Below, piece by piece: positions 42,201 through 50,075 of a stretch of 64,000 nucleotides of DNA (the first letter of the stretch is position 1; every line of letters begins with the position of its first letter). The stretch spans positions 124,001-188,000 of the forward strand of contig CAVXEB010000007.1 in assembly GCA_963760735.1 (NCBI GenBank), written 5' to 3'. Source of the stretch: CF-46 sp963760735 (GTDB lineage Bacteria > Chloroflexota > Limnocylindria > Limnocylindrales > CSP1-4). Position numbers and translations under genes: made by a program. The notes under the pieces were generated by a model. It searched no databases. It saw nothing but the letters and a program-made list of their open reading frames with translations, and was not told the origin of the DNA.

Positions 42201-44609
42201 CAGTTCAAGATCTACGGGCAGACGCTGGCGTTCGCGGGAACGGAATTCACGGTGAGCGGGCTGCTCGGACCCGACTCGGTCGGGGGCGTCACCCTCACCA
42301 GCCCCGGGTCGCCCGCCACGGCGTCGGTGGTCGGCAGCCCGTACCCGATCACGCCGTCGAATGCCGTCGGCGCCGGCCTCGCGAACTACACGATCACCTA
42401 CCTGAACGGTCAGCTCACGGTGCTGCCGGCGGTCCTCGTCGTCATCGCGAACGATCGGACCAAGACGTACGGCCAGAGCGTGGTCTTCGCAGGCACCGAG
42501 TTCTCCGTCTTCGGTCTGGTCAACACCGACACGGTCACGAGCGTCACGTTGTCCAGCCCGGGCACGGTCGCCACGGCGACCGTCGCCGGGAGTCCCTACC
42601 CGATCACGCCGTCGTCGGCGATCGGCAGCGGCCTCGCGAACTACGTGATCTTCTACGGCCCCGGCCAGCTCACCGTGACGCCGGCGCCGCTGGCGATCAC
42701 CGCGAACGACCGGACCAAGACCTACGGCCAGACGGTCGTCTTCGCCGGGACGGAGTTCTCCACGAGCGGCCTGCTCAACGCCGATACGGTCACGAGCGTC
42801 AGCCTGGCCAGCTCGGGCGCGGTCGCCACGGCGACCGTCGCCGGGAGTCCCTACCCGATCACCCCGTCGGCGGCGGTCGGCAGCGGGCTGTCCAATTACG
42901 CGATCACCTACCTCGACGGCGAGATGGGTGTGACCGCCGCGCCTCTCGCGATCACCGCCGATGACCGGACGAAGACCTACGGCCAGACGGTCACGTTCGC
43001 CGGGACGGAGTTCTCCACGAGCGGCCTGCTCAACGCCGATACGGTCACGAGCGTCAGCCTGGCCAGCCCCGGAGCGGTCGACACCGCGACGGTCGTAGGC
43101 AGCCCGTACCCGATCACGCCGTCGGCGGCGGTCGGGACAGGCCTCGGCAACTACACGATCACCTACGTCGACGGCGAGCTGACCGTCACGCCGGCCACCG
43201 CCGTCATCGTCGTGACGGGCTTCTCCGTCACCTATGACGCGCTGCCACACACGGCGACCGGCTCTGTGACAGGCGTGTTCGGCGAGAATCTCTCTGCGGG
43301 TCTCGACCTGTCGGCGACAACCCGGACGAACGTCGGCCTCTACAGCGATCCATGGACGTTCACGGATCCCGCGGGCAACTACCTGGCCGACAGCGGGACC
43401 GTGGACAGCGACATCAGCCAGGCCGCGTTGACGATCACCGCCGACGACGCGACGAAGACCTACGGCCAGGCGGTCACCTTCGCCGGGACGGAGTTCTCCA
43501 CGAGCGGGCTGCTCGGGACCGACACGGTCACGAGTGTCACCCTCGCGAGCCCCGGTGCGAGCCCGACGGCCACCGTCGCCGGGAGCCCGTACCCGATCAC
43601 CCCATCGGCGGCGGTCGGCAGCGGCCTTGCGAACTACGCGATCAGCTACGTCGACGGTGCGCTCACGGTCATGCAGGCCGCGCTCACCGTCACCGCCGCT
43701 GACCAGACGAAGCCGTTCGGGGTCACGTTCGTCTTCGCCGGCACCGAGTTCTCGACCGTCGGCCTCGTGAACGGCGACACGGTCGACTCCGCGACCCTGA
43801 CGAGCGCCGGCTCACCGGCCCTCGCCGCACCGACCACGTATCCGATCCTCCTCTCGAACGCGGTCGGGACGGGCCTGGCCAACTACGCGATCAGCTACGT
43901 GGCGGGCACCCTGACGGTCGGCAACACGGCGCCGGTCATCGGCGATGCCAGCGTCACGACGGACGCGATGACCGCGGTCAGCGGCGCGGTCACCGTGACC
44001 GATCCGGACACTGGCCAGACGGTGACATTGACAATCGCGACCGGACCGGCCAACGGCACGGCCACCGTGGCCGGTGACGGCTCGTTCGTCTACACGCCGA
44101 CCGGCACGTTCACCGGCCGCGACTCGTTCTCGATCCAGGGCTGCGACGACGCCCTGATCCCGGCCTGCGACACTGGCACCGTCGACGTGGAGATCATCCC
44201 GGTCGCCGTCGCCGACACCGGCGTCACGACCGAGGGCAAGACCATCGAGGTCGATGTCGAGGCCAACGACATCGGGGACGCCGGACCTCTCCAGATCGTC
44301 GGGCAGCCGGCGCACGGGACGGCAACGATCGGCTCGATCATCTACACGCCCGATGCCGGCTTCAGCGGCGTCGACCAGGTCGTCTACCGGATTTGCAGCC
44401 CGAACGACCAGACCGTCTGCGACGACGGGACCCTGACGATCACCGTCAACGCCGCCCTACCGGACACCGACGCCGGCGTGATCCTGTCGACCCCGCTCGG
44501 ACCGGTCCGGTCCGGGAGCGCGTGGCTCGCCGGGATCCTGGCCCTGCTGTTCGCGGTGGGTGCGGGGGCCGCGGTCGCCATCGGTCGCCGCCGCCGGGAC
44601 GTCGACTGA
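36204..44609 (+). CDS. Giant secreted subtilase with Ig-like and MBG repeats and C-terminal membrane anchor
   Basis: 2,801 aa from GTG 36204 (ATG 36261 is an alternative). Order: signal peptide; Pro/Ser/Thr stalk (45-125); inhibitor I9-like propeptide (RDFVVTFAPG); S8 peptidase with D234 in VLDTGVDAEHSDL, H267 in NGHGTAMAG and S422 in VNGTSASSAE; twelve Ig-like repeats of about 105 aa from 38061 to about 41875, nearly all starting PTVTINQAVGQ; one divergent Ig-like domain; about seven MBG-like repeats (KTYGQTVVFAGTEF, GSPYPITPS) to 43925; two cadherin-like segments; LPDTD; a membrane span and RRRRDVD. Likely a wall- or membrane-tethered adhesin-protease. Part of the repeat region is duplicated at DNA level. 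Confidence 0.9.
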   Translation: MTPPHHRPTAHARTSRVHLMAFLQMFLVVATLVAPVSGMAADSSSSGGTPSSAEPTSQPEPDPSSSPTPTPTPTPEPVAEPSPEPNPSAESPSPAAESPAPTPETPAPTAEPTVAPTDAPTVAPAATRDFVVTFAPGTNATARASILADAGAEVVDTIAPLRMAVIRVVTGSSVVATLQDRTEVVRVEPDRVREAEAAPDDPGYADQWSLGRIGWDRVHDTLDPTGSVVVAVLDTGVDAEHSDLAGRLVSGVSLVPGGDPMADPNGHGTAMAGIIAAVTDNGEGIAGIGWSGVKVMPVTVLGVDGLGQDSDIIEGIVWAVDHGASVVNLSFSNPGYSAALQAAVDYAWDHDVVVVAATGNDGSSAPTYPAGDRGVVGVSNTNRADELDGSSNHGADTFLGAPGTDIATLLAGGGTTSVNGTSASSAEVAASAALLRAIDPAASNAVIVGRLARSAADVGTRSETGNGRLDLARAAADHGSAGVKPLGAAPTGSGGPFVGPYVAAAATVQATTTLNGSVGSISVAPGASITLVMFVNTNGASPANNWFSSRWALATSAPLPGAMTCVDHANHVGGGAYSETMTITAPAAAGTYNLYLYAYNGDACGAGQSALFTRANALDNVAPTVTINQAVGQLDPTNGATITFTVVFSEPVVGFATGDVSFAGSTVPGTLVGTVSGAGPTYTVAVTGMTGSGTVVASLAAGVAADPAGNANAASTSTDNTVTRDVVVPTVTINQAVGQVDPTNTSPILFTVVFSEPVTGFITGDVTFAGTAGGAKVGTVSGSGANYTVSVTGMTTSGTVIASIAASRAIDLAGNNNTASSSTDNSVTWDVTAPTVTINQAVGQVDPTNTSPITYTVVFSEPVTGFATGDVTFTGTAGGTKVGAVSGGPTTYTVSVTGMTTPGTVITSIAAGVATDLSGNANAVSTSADNSVTWDNVAPTVTINQAVGQLDPTNGATITFTVVFSEPVVGFATGDVSFAGSTVPGTLVGTVSGAGPTYTVAVTGMTGSGTVVASLAAGVAADPAGNANAASTSTDNTVTRDVVVPTVTINQAVGQVDPTNTSPILFTVVFSEPVTGFITGDVTFAGTAGGAKVGTVSGSGANYTVSVTGMTTSGTVIASIAASRAIDLAGNNNAASSSTDNSVTWDVTAPTVTINQAVGQVDPTNTSPITYTVVFSEPVTGFATGDVTFTGTAGGTKVGAVSGGPTTYTVSVTGMTTPGTVITSIAAGVATDLSGNANAVSTSADNSVTWDNVAPTVTINQAVGQLDPTNGATITFTVVFSEPVVGFATGDVSFAGSTVPGTLVGTVSGAGPTYTVAVTGMTGSGTVVASLAAGVAADPAGNANAASTSTDNTVTRDVTPPTATIDLQAGSDTGASSTDDITNATTLVFDVTFSESVTGLLANDFSNVGTATTCAFGAPTGAGTTYTVTVTGCSQGTVIVRIRVNAVTDVVGNNNAVINGPTVTIDRTGPTVTINQAVGQVDPTNASPILYTVVFSEPVTGFATGDVSFTGSTSGGAKVGTVSGGPTTYTVSVTGMTTPGTVIATIGAGVATDLSGNANVVSTSTDNTVAWDATPPTVTINQAVGQVDPTNASPITFTVVFSETVTGFATGDVSFTGSTVGGTLVGTVSGGPTTYTVAVTGMTGSGTVVASLGAGVATDATGNGNVTSTSTDNTVTFDNVAPTVTINQAVGQADPTNTSPILYTVVFSEPVIGFATGDVTFAGSTSGGTKVDTVSGSGANYTVTVTGMTTSGSLIAAIAASQATDLAGNNNAASTSSDNTVTWDVTAPTVTINQAVGQVDPTNASPITFTVVFSEPVTGFATGDVTFTGTAGGTKVGTVSGSGANYTVTVTGMTISGTVIATIAVGVAADLAGNGNTASTSTDNTVTWNRATHLGFGQGPTDAIYRSTISPAVTVLVLDDNGFVVTESSASVSLTLAPAGPTLGGTVTVAAVNGIATFNDLTVDQVGTYSLNAASAGLIGTSSATFSILPAPLTITATDQFKIYGQTLAFAGTEFTVSGLLGPDSVGGVTLTSPGSPATASVVGSPYPITPSNAVGAGLANYTITYLNGQLTVLPAVLVVIANDRTKTYGQSVVFAGTEFSVFGLVNTDTVTSVTLSSPGTVATATVAGSPYPITPSSAIGSGLANYVIFYGPGQLTVTPAPLAITANDRTKTYGQTVVFAGTEFSTSGLLNADTVTSVSLASSGAVATATVAGSPYPITPSAAVGSGLSNYAITYLDGEMGVTAAPLAITADDRTKTYGQTVTFAGTEFSTSGLLNADTVTSVSLASPGAVDTATVVGSPYPITPSAAVGTGLGNYTITYVDGELTVTPATAVIVVTGFSVTYDALPHTATGSVTGVFGENLSAGLDLSATTRTNVGLYSDPWTFTDPAGNYLADSGTVDSDISQAALTITADDATKTYGQAVTFAGTEFSTSGLLGTDTVTSVTLASPGASPTATVAGSPYPITPSAAVGSGLANYAISYVDGALTVMQAALTVTAADQTKPFGVTFVFAGTEFSTVGLVNGDTVDSATLTSAGSPALAAPTTYPILLSNAVGTGLANYAISYVAGTLTVGNTAPVIGDASVTTDAMTAVSGAVTVTDPDTGQTVTLTIATGPANGTATVAGDGSFVYTPTGTFTGRDSFSIQGCDDALIPACDTGTVDVEIIPVAVADTGVTTEGKTIEVDVEANDIGDAGPLQIVGQPAHGTATIGSIIYTPDAGFSGVDQVVYRICSPNDQTVCDDGTLTITVNAALPDTDAGVILSTPLGPVRSGSAWLAGILALLFAVGAGAAVAIGRRRRDVD
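38061..40278 (+). repeat. 948-bp near-perfect tandem repeat inside the giant subtilase gene
   Basis: Unit 1 is 38061-39008, unit 2 is 39009-39956, and a third copy of the first third runs 39957 to about 40278. Each unit encodes three different Ig-like domains (A, B, C), so the protein reads ABC-ABC-A. By eye the units differ at only a few bases, for example one Thr/Ala codon (38656 region against 39604) and one Val-Gly codon pair in the third A copy. The other Ig-like domains are much more diverged. Confidence 0.9.
42177..43925 (+). repeat. MBG-type protein repeats
   Basis: About seven units of 80-85 codons, six with the pattern IxAxDxTKTYGQxVxFAGTEFS, a Leu-Asn/Gly-Thr-Asp-Thr-Val turn, GSPYPITPSxAVGxGLxNY and a closing strand of the x-LTVTPA type. 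One unit, from about 43201, is of a different MBG class (VTYDALPHTATGSVTG). DNA identity is moderate, so these are older than the 948-bp repeat. Confidence 0.75.
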
Positions 44610-44633
44610 CGTCGCGATCGGATTGAGCCGACG

Positions 44634-44650
44634 CCGCCTGCCTCAGGCGG
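44634..44650. terminator. GC hairpin between convergent genes, overlapping the lacI-type stop
   Basis: CCGCCTG (44634-44640), loop CCT, CAGGCGG (44644-44650). The minus-strand stop TCA occupies 44643-44645, across loop and arm. It is 25 bp after the giant gene stop. No T-tract. Confidence 0.4.
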
Positions 44651-45695
44651 GCGGCACAGGCGCCGTCGACTGGCGAACGACGAGCAGGGGCGCGACGACG
44701 ACGTCGGCAACATCGCCGCTCTGGCTCGTACCCTCGATCATGTCGAGCAGCATGTTCGCCGCGGTCCGCCCCATCGCCACGCCCGACTGGCTGATCGTCG
44801 TGAGGGGTGGCACGGTGAAGGAGGCGATGTCGATGTCGTCGAACCCGACGATCGAGAGTCGGTCCGGCACGACGACTCGCGCCTGGAACGCCGCCTGGAG
44901 CAAGCCGATCGCGATCGTGTCCGAGGCCGCGAACACCGCCGTCGGCCGACCGGGCCGATCGAGGTGGGCGAAGAGCTCCCGGCCGAGGCGATAGCCCGGC
45001 TCGGGGTCCGGCTGGGTCGTGAAGTAGGTCCGGATCCGGTCGCCGGCGCCGCGCTCGCGCATGAACTGTTCGTAGACCGCGGCACGGAGCGGACCGTCCG
45101 CCATCCGTTCGTCGGCGACGCAGATGATCGCCCGGTGGCCGAGCTGCCAGAGATGCTCGAGGGCAAGCATCGTTCCCCTGGCGTTGTCGACGTAGACGCC
45201 CGGCACGCGCCGCGGTCCGACGCGGTCGCTGACCCCGACGACGTGCTCGTGATGCTCCACGAGGTCGTCAAGGGTCGCGTCGCCGCCCGCGATGTCGCCC
45301 ATGAGCAGGATCCCGTCGGCGTGCGACTGCTCGAACATCGAGCCGTAGATCGCAGCGACGTCCGGACTCCAGTCGACGTGGCCGAGGAACAGCCGGTATC
45401 CCCGCGTCCGGGCGACCTCGTTGACGCCGCGCAGGACCTGGGTGTGGAACGGATCGCTGATGTCGCGGACGATCACGCCGAGCAGCGAGCTGCGACTGCC
45501 GCGCAGGGCTCGGGCGAGGAGGTTCGGCTTGTAGCCGAGCTCGTCGGCGACGGCGAGGATCCGCTCCCGGGTCTCCGGCCGGACGGGAACACCGGATTCG
45601 CGGCCGTTGAGGATCCGCGACACGGTCGTGATCGAGACCCCGGACCGCTCGGCGACGTGGCGGAGCGTGATCGTCCCGCCGGCCGGCTTCACCAC
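44643..45695 (-). CDS. LacI-family transcriptional regulator
   Basis: 350 aa. N-terminal helix-turn-helix TLRHVAERSGVSITTVSRILNG, hinge YKPNLLARALRGSRSSLLGVIV, and a periplasmic-binding-protein-like sensor with DGILLMGDIAGG, PGVYVDNARGTMLALEHLWQLGHRAI, TAVFAASDTIAIGLLQAA and GFDDIDIASFTVPPLTTI. Divergent from the dehydrogenase/ABC operon across 169 bp, so it probably represses that operon and itself, with a sugar, polyol or related compound as inducer. Confidence 0.92.
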   Translation of the reverse strand: MVKPAGGTITLRHVAERSGVSITTVSRILNGRESGVPVRPETRERILAVADELGYKPNLLARALRGSRSSLLGVIVRDISDPFHTQVLRGVNEVARTRGYRLFLGHVDWSPDVAAIYGSMFEQSHADGILLMGDIAGGDATLDDLVEHHEHVVGVSDRVGPRRVPGVYVDNARGTMLALEHLWQLGHRAIICVADERMADGPLRAAVYEQFMRERGAGDRIRTYFTTQPDPEPGYRLGRELFAHLDRPGRPTAVFAASDTIAIGLLQAAFQARVVVPDRLSIVGFDDIDIASFTVPPLTTISQSGVAMGRTAANMLLDMIEGTSQSGDVADVVVAPLLVVRQSTAPVPPA

Positions 45696-45713
45696 GATGC
45701 GCCCTCCCGCCCC

Positions 45714-45776
45714 TTGACACGCGCACTATCGTTCCCGTTGAGCGCAAACGTCAAGGCTTATCGTTAAACCGACGAT
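45714..45776. promoter_or_regulatory. Divergent promoters and LacI operator candidates
   Basis: Minus strand: TTGACG (45749-45754), 18-bp spacer, GATAGT (45725-45730), a credible promoter for the regulator. Plus strand: TTGACA at 45714-45719 without a clear -10. Operator candidates are ATCGT-N7-ACGAT (45760-45776), the direct repeat TATCGTT at 45727-45733 and 45759-45765 (32 bp, three turns), and the near-palindrome TTGAGCGCAA at 45738-45747. All sit over or next to the promoters, as expected for autoregulated repression. Confidence 0.5.
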
Positions 45777-45864
45777 TTCGGCCCTCAGCGGACGTTCCCG
45801 GAGGCACCGTGGCGGACAGCCCGCGACTCCGTCCCAGCGGTTCGACGACGCGCGAGGCGCGGGC

Positions 45865-46965
45865 GTGAACGCGGTCGAAGCGCCGATCCGGCTCGCCGAC
45901 GTCGGGTTCCCGACGGTCTACGGGCGCGGGCTGCTCGCAGAGCTGCCGAACTTCGTCCATCGCCCGTACCTCGTCGTGACGATGGCGGACCTGTGGCCGC
46001 GGTTCGAGCACCTCTTCGACGGCAATCTGGCCGGCGTTCACGAGGTGACGACGATCGAGGTGCCGGCGCTCGACGAGCAGATCGCCGGGCTGCCGGACTT
46101 CGGGGCGATCATCGGCCTCGGTGGTGGACGTGCCCTGGACGTCGCCAAGTTCTTCGCCTGGCGGCGGGGCCGACCGCTCTTCCAGGTCCCGACGTCGATG
46201 ACGACGAACGCTCCGTTCGCCCACCGGGCAGCGTTGCGCCACGAAGGGCGCGAGGTGGGTCTGGCCTGGGCGATCCCCGAGGCGGTCTACGTCGACATCG
46301 ACGTGATCCGGAGCGCGCCGCCCGAGCTCAATCGAACCGGCGTCGGCGACGTGCTCTGTCATCACACGGCGCACGTCGACTGGAAGCTGGCCCGCGACGC
46401 GGGGCAGGAGGATCGTCGCTGGCCGTACGACGAGCGACTCGTCGCCGAGGCGCTCGAGCAGCTCGAGCTCGTCGTCGCCGGCCTCGACGAGATCCACGAC
46501 ATCACCGATGCCGGCATCCGTGTGCTGATGTCGGCGCACCGCTGGGGCGGTGCCGCGTTCCACAACGCAGGCTGGAACGCCCGCCATCTCGACGGCGTCG
46601 ACCACGCATTCCTGTACTGCCTGGAATTCCAGACCGGCCGCAGCTTCGTCCACGGACAGGCCGTGGGGCTCGGCACCTACCTGGGGGCCGTCCTCCAGAA
46701 CAACCAGCCCGAGATCGTCCTCGGCTGGCTCCATCGCGCCGGGGTGGACATCCGGCCTGAGGCGATGGGCATCGATTGGGAGGCCGCCGGCACGGCGATG
46801 CAGCGGCTCGCCTGGTTCGTCCGCCACGCGGACCAGCCCTACACGATCGCCGATGCCCGGCCGGTGACCGCCGACGTCGTCGACGGCATCCGTGACCGGA
46901 TCACCGCCACGTTCGGGGCGTGGCCCGCGGAGGGGCCGGCCGCCCCGAGAGGAGGGTTCGTCTGA
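45865..46965 (+). CDS. Glycerol-1-phosphate dehydrogenase-like (AraM/EgsA-type) metal dehydrogenase, copy 1
   Basis: 366 aa. Iron-containing alcohol dehydrogenase superfamily, closest in motif to sn-glycerol-1-phosphate dehydrogenases. Nucleotide loop AIIGLGGGRALDVAK (residues 81-95), then VPTSMTTNAPFAHRA, and metal ligands D162 in GVGDVLCHHTAHVDW, H247 in DGVDHAFLY and H263 in FVHGQAVGLG. It reduces or oxidises a phosphorylated or free polyol with NAD(P). First gene of the LacI-linked operon and clear paralogue of the gene at 51171 (both share FVHRPYLVVTMADLWPRFE). Start follows no strong Shine-Dalgarno. Confidence 0.85.
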   Translation: MNAVEAPIRLADVGFPTVYGRGLLAELPNFVHRPYLVVTMADLWPRFEHLFDGNLAGVHEVTTIEVPALDEQIAGLPDFGAIIGLGGGRALDVAKFFAWRRGRPLFQVPTSMTTNAPFAHRAALRHEGREVGLAWAIPEAVYVDIDVIRSAPPELNRTGVGDVLCHHTAHVDWKLARDAGQEDRRWPYDERLVAEALEQLELVVAGLDEIHDITDAGIRVLMSAHRWGGAAFHNAGWNARHLDGVDHAFLYCLEFQTGRSFVHGQAVGLGTYLGAVLQNNQPEIVLGWLHRAGVDIRPEAMGIDWEAAGTAMQRLAWFVRHADQPYTIADARPVTADVVDGIRDRITATFGAWPAEGPAAPRGGFV

Positions 46966-48248
46966 TGGACGATCGACTGCGCAGGAGCAGGTTGGGGACG
47001 ATCGGCGCGCTCGCCGGGTTCGTCCTGATCGTCGCGAGCGCATGCACGAGCGGTGCATCTCCCTCGACCGGGGGCGGTGCCAGCGCGCCCGTCGCGAGCA
47101 CCGGCGGCGGGGCCTCGAGCAGTGCCCCCGCCGGCAGCGCGACGGCCGGCACGAAGCATGTCGCCATCGTCAACAAGGACATGACCGACGACGAGATCAA
47201 GGCCGCGATCGCGGCCGAGGGCTCGCTCAACGTCGGCAACTGGACGTACTCGGCGACGAGCGAGATCGTCAACCAGTTCCAGAAATACGTGAAGGACACA
47301 TACGGCGCAGACATCAAGCTCAACTACGTCGGGTCGCAACAGCCGAGCGAGTACCTGACCAAGCTCGCCGCTGACCAGAAGGCCGGCAACAAGGCCAGCT
47401 TCGACGTGATCGCGGTCGAGGAGAACTACTGGTACGACGCGTCCCAGCAGGGCCTCGTCGACGATGTGCTCACGTCGGATCTGATCCCGAACCAGAAGAT
47501 GGTCCTCGACGTCTTCAAACACGCCCCGCAGTCGATCGCGTTCCAGTCGACGGCCTACCCGGGCGTCGTCTACGACAAGAAGGACGCGGGCTACCTGACG
47601 AAGCTCATGGACCTCGCCGACCCACGACTCAAGGGCAAGCTGACCCTGCCCAAGCCGACGGACATCACCGCCGGCGGGTTCCTCCTCGGCCTCGCCGCCG
47701 AAATGGGCAAGGACTACAAGGACCCCGAGCAGATGAAGCAGGTCGTGGACTGGGCGGTCCAGAACCTCGGCCCCAATGTCCTCAAGTACACGACCGACCA
47801 GGCGACGCCGCAGAAGCTGTTCGAGTCAGGTGCGATCGACGCGGTCGGATTCTGGAACAGCCTCGCTCGCCTGGAGTACCTGGGCGGGCATACGGAGGCG
47901 GCGCTGCTCGTGCCGCCGACGATCTACCCGGCCAATGGCTACCTGTGGGTCCCGAAGAATGCGCAGCACCCGGTGCTTGCCCAGGTCTTCATGAACTGGC
48001 GGCTCGCCAAGGACGTCCAGTTCCCGAACGCGTGGCCCATCGACCACGGCCAGTGGAGCGAGCTCTCCGAGGGCTTCCTGGGCCCCGACTACGTCGACCA
48101 GGTGCCCGACTGGTTCAAGACCGACTACTACACCTACTTCCCGAAGCTCGACCAGATCCAGTCGGGGTTCAAGGCGATCGACTGGGAGGCCTACAACGCC
48201 AGCTCGAAGATCTTCCTCGACTACTACGCCAAGCAGCTGGGCGCGTAG
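46965..48248 (+). CDS. ABC transporter substrate-binding lipoprotein (family 1)
   Basis: 427 aa from ATG 46965, which shares a base with the previous stop and follows GGAGG. Signal peptide with lipobox VASAC, a Gly/Ala/Ser linker, then a family 1 binding protein (SLNVGNWTYSATSEIVNQFQKYV, DVIAVEENYWYD, YLWVPKNAQHPVLAQVFMNW). Family members bind polyamines, iron, thiamine or phosphonates as well as sugars. Ligand unknown; the operon context suggests a polyol, polyol phosphate or related compound. Confidence 0.85.
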   Translation: MDDRLRRSRLGTIGALAGFVLIVASACTSGASPSTGGGASAPVASTGGGASSSAPAGSATAGTKHVAIVNKDMTDDEIKAAIAAEGSLNVGNWTYSATSEIVNQFQKYVKDTYGADIKLNYVGSQQPSEYLTKLAADQKAGNKASFDVIAVEENYWYDASQQGLVDDVLTSDLIPNQKMVLDVFKHAPQSIAFQSTAYPGVVYDKKDAGYLTKLMDLADPRLKGKLTLPKPTDITAGGFLLGLAAEMGKDYKDPEQMKQVVDWAVQNLGPNVLKYTTDQATPQKLFESGAIDAVGFWNSLARLEYLGGHTEAALLVPPTIYPANGYLWVPKNAQHPVLAQVFMNWRLAKDVQFPNAWPIDHGQWSELSEGFLGPDYVDQVPDWFKTDYYTYFPKLDQIQSGFKAIDWEAYNASSKIFLDYYAKQLGA

Positions 48249-48327
48249 GCCCCGCTGACGCGCAAGATGTGGCTCGCCCGTCGGCGACGGCGGGCGAGCC
48301 GATCCATCCCTGGCACCGAGGCCGATC

Positions 48328-49224
48328 GTGGTCAGTGAACGCCTGTCGATGCCGATGTCCGGCGTCGCCCCGGAGCTCCGGCGGCGCGTGCGCAACACCC
48401 GCCTGATCGGCCTCGCCCTGCTCATCCCCGCAGGGGTCCTGGCGGTGCTGTTCCTGTACTACCCCCTGGTGTTCATCCTCCAGATGAGCTTCACCGAGGG
48501 CAGCACGTATCTGTCGCAGGCGGGTCCGGTCCAGACGGTCGACAACTACCGCCTCATCGTCGAGCGCTACCTGCCGAACCTGTTCGTGACGATCCAGCTG
48601 GCCCTGCTGGCGACGGGGGTCGACCTCGTGCTCGGCTTCCCGTTCGCCTACATCCTCGTTCGCCGGATCCGGTACCGCGACGTCGTCCGGGCGCTGATGG
48701 TCTTCCCGATGTTCGGGGCGCTGTACGTCACCTTCGGGGTCAGCACGGTCCTCCTGCCCGGCGGCCCGCTCGACCCACTGTTCAGCGCGCTCGGAGTCTC
48801 CGGCGCGTCGCTGCTCTTCAGCCTGCCGTCGGTCGTGTTCGCGATGGCGATCTTCACGTTCCCGTTCATGGTCATGAGCATCGGGACGGCGCTGTCGAAC
48901 GTCGACCCGACGCTCGAGGAGGCCGCGGCCTGCCTCGGCGCGGGCCCGTTCACGACGTTCCGCCGCGTCGTGCTGCCGCTCGCCCGCTCCGGCGTCGTGG
49001 CGGGCTCGCTCCTGGTCTTCGGCTGGAGCATCGGCGCGTTCGCGGAGCCGGCGCTGCTCGGCGGTCTCCACGAGCAGCGCTCACTGGCGGTAACGATCTA
49101 CGACCGGGGTGTGGTCCAGAACGACTACGGGCTCGCCTCGGCGATGGGCATGATGCTGCTGGCGATCGCCTTTGTCGTGACGTACTTCTCGCTGCGCTAC
49201 TCGCGCGGAGCGCTGGCCGAATGA
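48328..49224 (+). CDS. ABC transporter permease
   Basis: 298 aa from GTG 48328; ATGs at 48349 and 48355 are alternatives. Six membrane spans, with the first at LIGLALLIPAGVLAVLFLYY. EAA loop LEEAAACLGAGPFTTFRRVVLP. First of two permeases for the importer; PotB-like type. 79 bp after the binding protein, the largest gap in the operon. Confidence 0.9.
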   Translation: MVSERLSMPMSGVAPELRRRVRNTRLIGLALLIPAGVLAVLFLYYPLVFILQMSFTEGSTYLSQAGPVQTVDNYRLIVERYLPNLFVTIQLALLATGVDLVLGFPFAYILVRRIRYRDVVRALMVFPMFGALYVTFGVSTVLLPGGPLDPLFSALGVSGASLLFSLPSVVFAMAIFTFPFMVMSIGTALSNVDPTLEEAAACLGAGPFTTFRRVVLPLARSGVVAGSLLVFGWSIGAFAEPALLGGLHEQRSLAVTIYDRGVVQNDYGLASAMGMMLLAIAFVVTYFSLRYSRGALAE

Positions 49225-50075
49225 CGGCGAGCGCCCACGGCGGGCCGAGTCCGGCGAGCGCCGCTACGCCGGCCGTCCGTCCCCCGCGCGTCACGACGCG
49301 CCGCGTCACCGCAGTCGTCAGCCACGCGTACATCTGGTTCTGCCTGTTCCTGTTCGTCCTGCCGTTCGGGGCGCTGCTGTTCCAATCGTTCGCCGCCTAT
49401 GGCGGGAGCTCCGGTCTCGAGAACTACCGGGGCGCGATCGGCGACTTCAAGGAGAACCTCTTCTGGAGCGTCAAGATCACCGGCCTGGCCCTCGCGATCG
49501 ACCTCGCGGTCAGCCTCCCGGCGGCGTACGCGCTCGTTCGCTACCCGGTCCCGGGGCGGCGGATCATCTTCTCGATCCTGCAGCTGTCGCTGTACGTGCC
49601 GGGCGCCGTCATCGGCCTGGCGCTGCTGCTGACGTACACGTTCACGTATCACGCCGTGTCGATGTGGGGGCTCGTGCTGGCGATGGCGGTCGGGACGTTC
49701 CCGTTGATGCTGACCCCGATCGTCGTGGCGTTGAAGGACCTGCCACCCGAGTTCGAGGAGGCCGCCCGCTGCCTCGGGGCGACCGGCTGGCAGACCTACC
49801 GAAAGGTCGTGTTCCCGCTCATCGGACCGGGCGTGTCGGCCGGCCTGCTGCTGTGCTTCATCATCGTCTTCAACGAGTACCTGGTCACGCTGTTCGTCCA
49901 TCCGGTCGACATCGAGACCGCGCCGCTCCGGATCTTCAACCTCCAGAAGACCGGCGGGCTGTCGCCGGCGACGGCGGCCCTCGCCGTCACGATGCAGCTC
50001 GTGTCGTTCGCGGCCGTGCTCGTGTTCTTCCGGGTCTTCGGGACCCGCCACTTCAAAGGGACCTACATCCTCTGA
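49221..50075 (+). CDS. ABC transporter permease
   Basis: 284 aa; ATG overlaps the preceding stop (ATGA). Polar N-terminal tail, then six spans starting AYIWFCLFLFVLPFGALLF. EAA loop FEEAARCLGATGWQTYRKVVFP. PotC-type partner of the previous permease. Its stop shares a base with the ATPase start. Confidence 0.9.
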   Translation: MTASAHGGPSPASAATPAVRPPRVTTRRVTAVVSHAYIWFCLFLFVLPFGALLFQSFAAYGGSSGLENYRGAIGDFKENLFWSVKITGLALAIDLAVSLPAAYALVRYPVPGRRIIFSILQLSLYVPGAVIGLALLLTYTFTYHAVSMWGLVLAMAVGTFPLMLTPIVVALKDLPPEFEEAARCLGATGWQTYRKVVFPLIGPGVSAGLLLCFIIVFNEYLVTLFVHPVDIETAPLRIFNLQKTGGLSPATAALAVTMQLVSFAAVLVFFRVFGTRHFKGTYIL

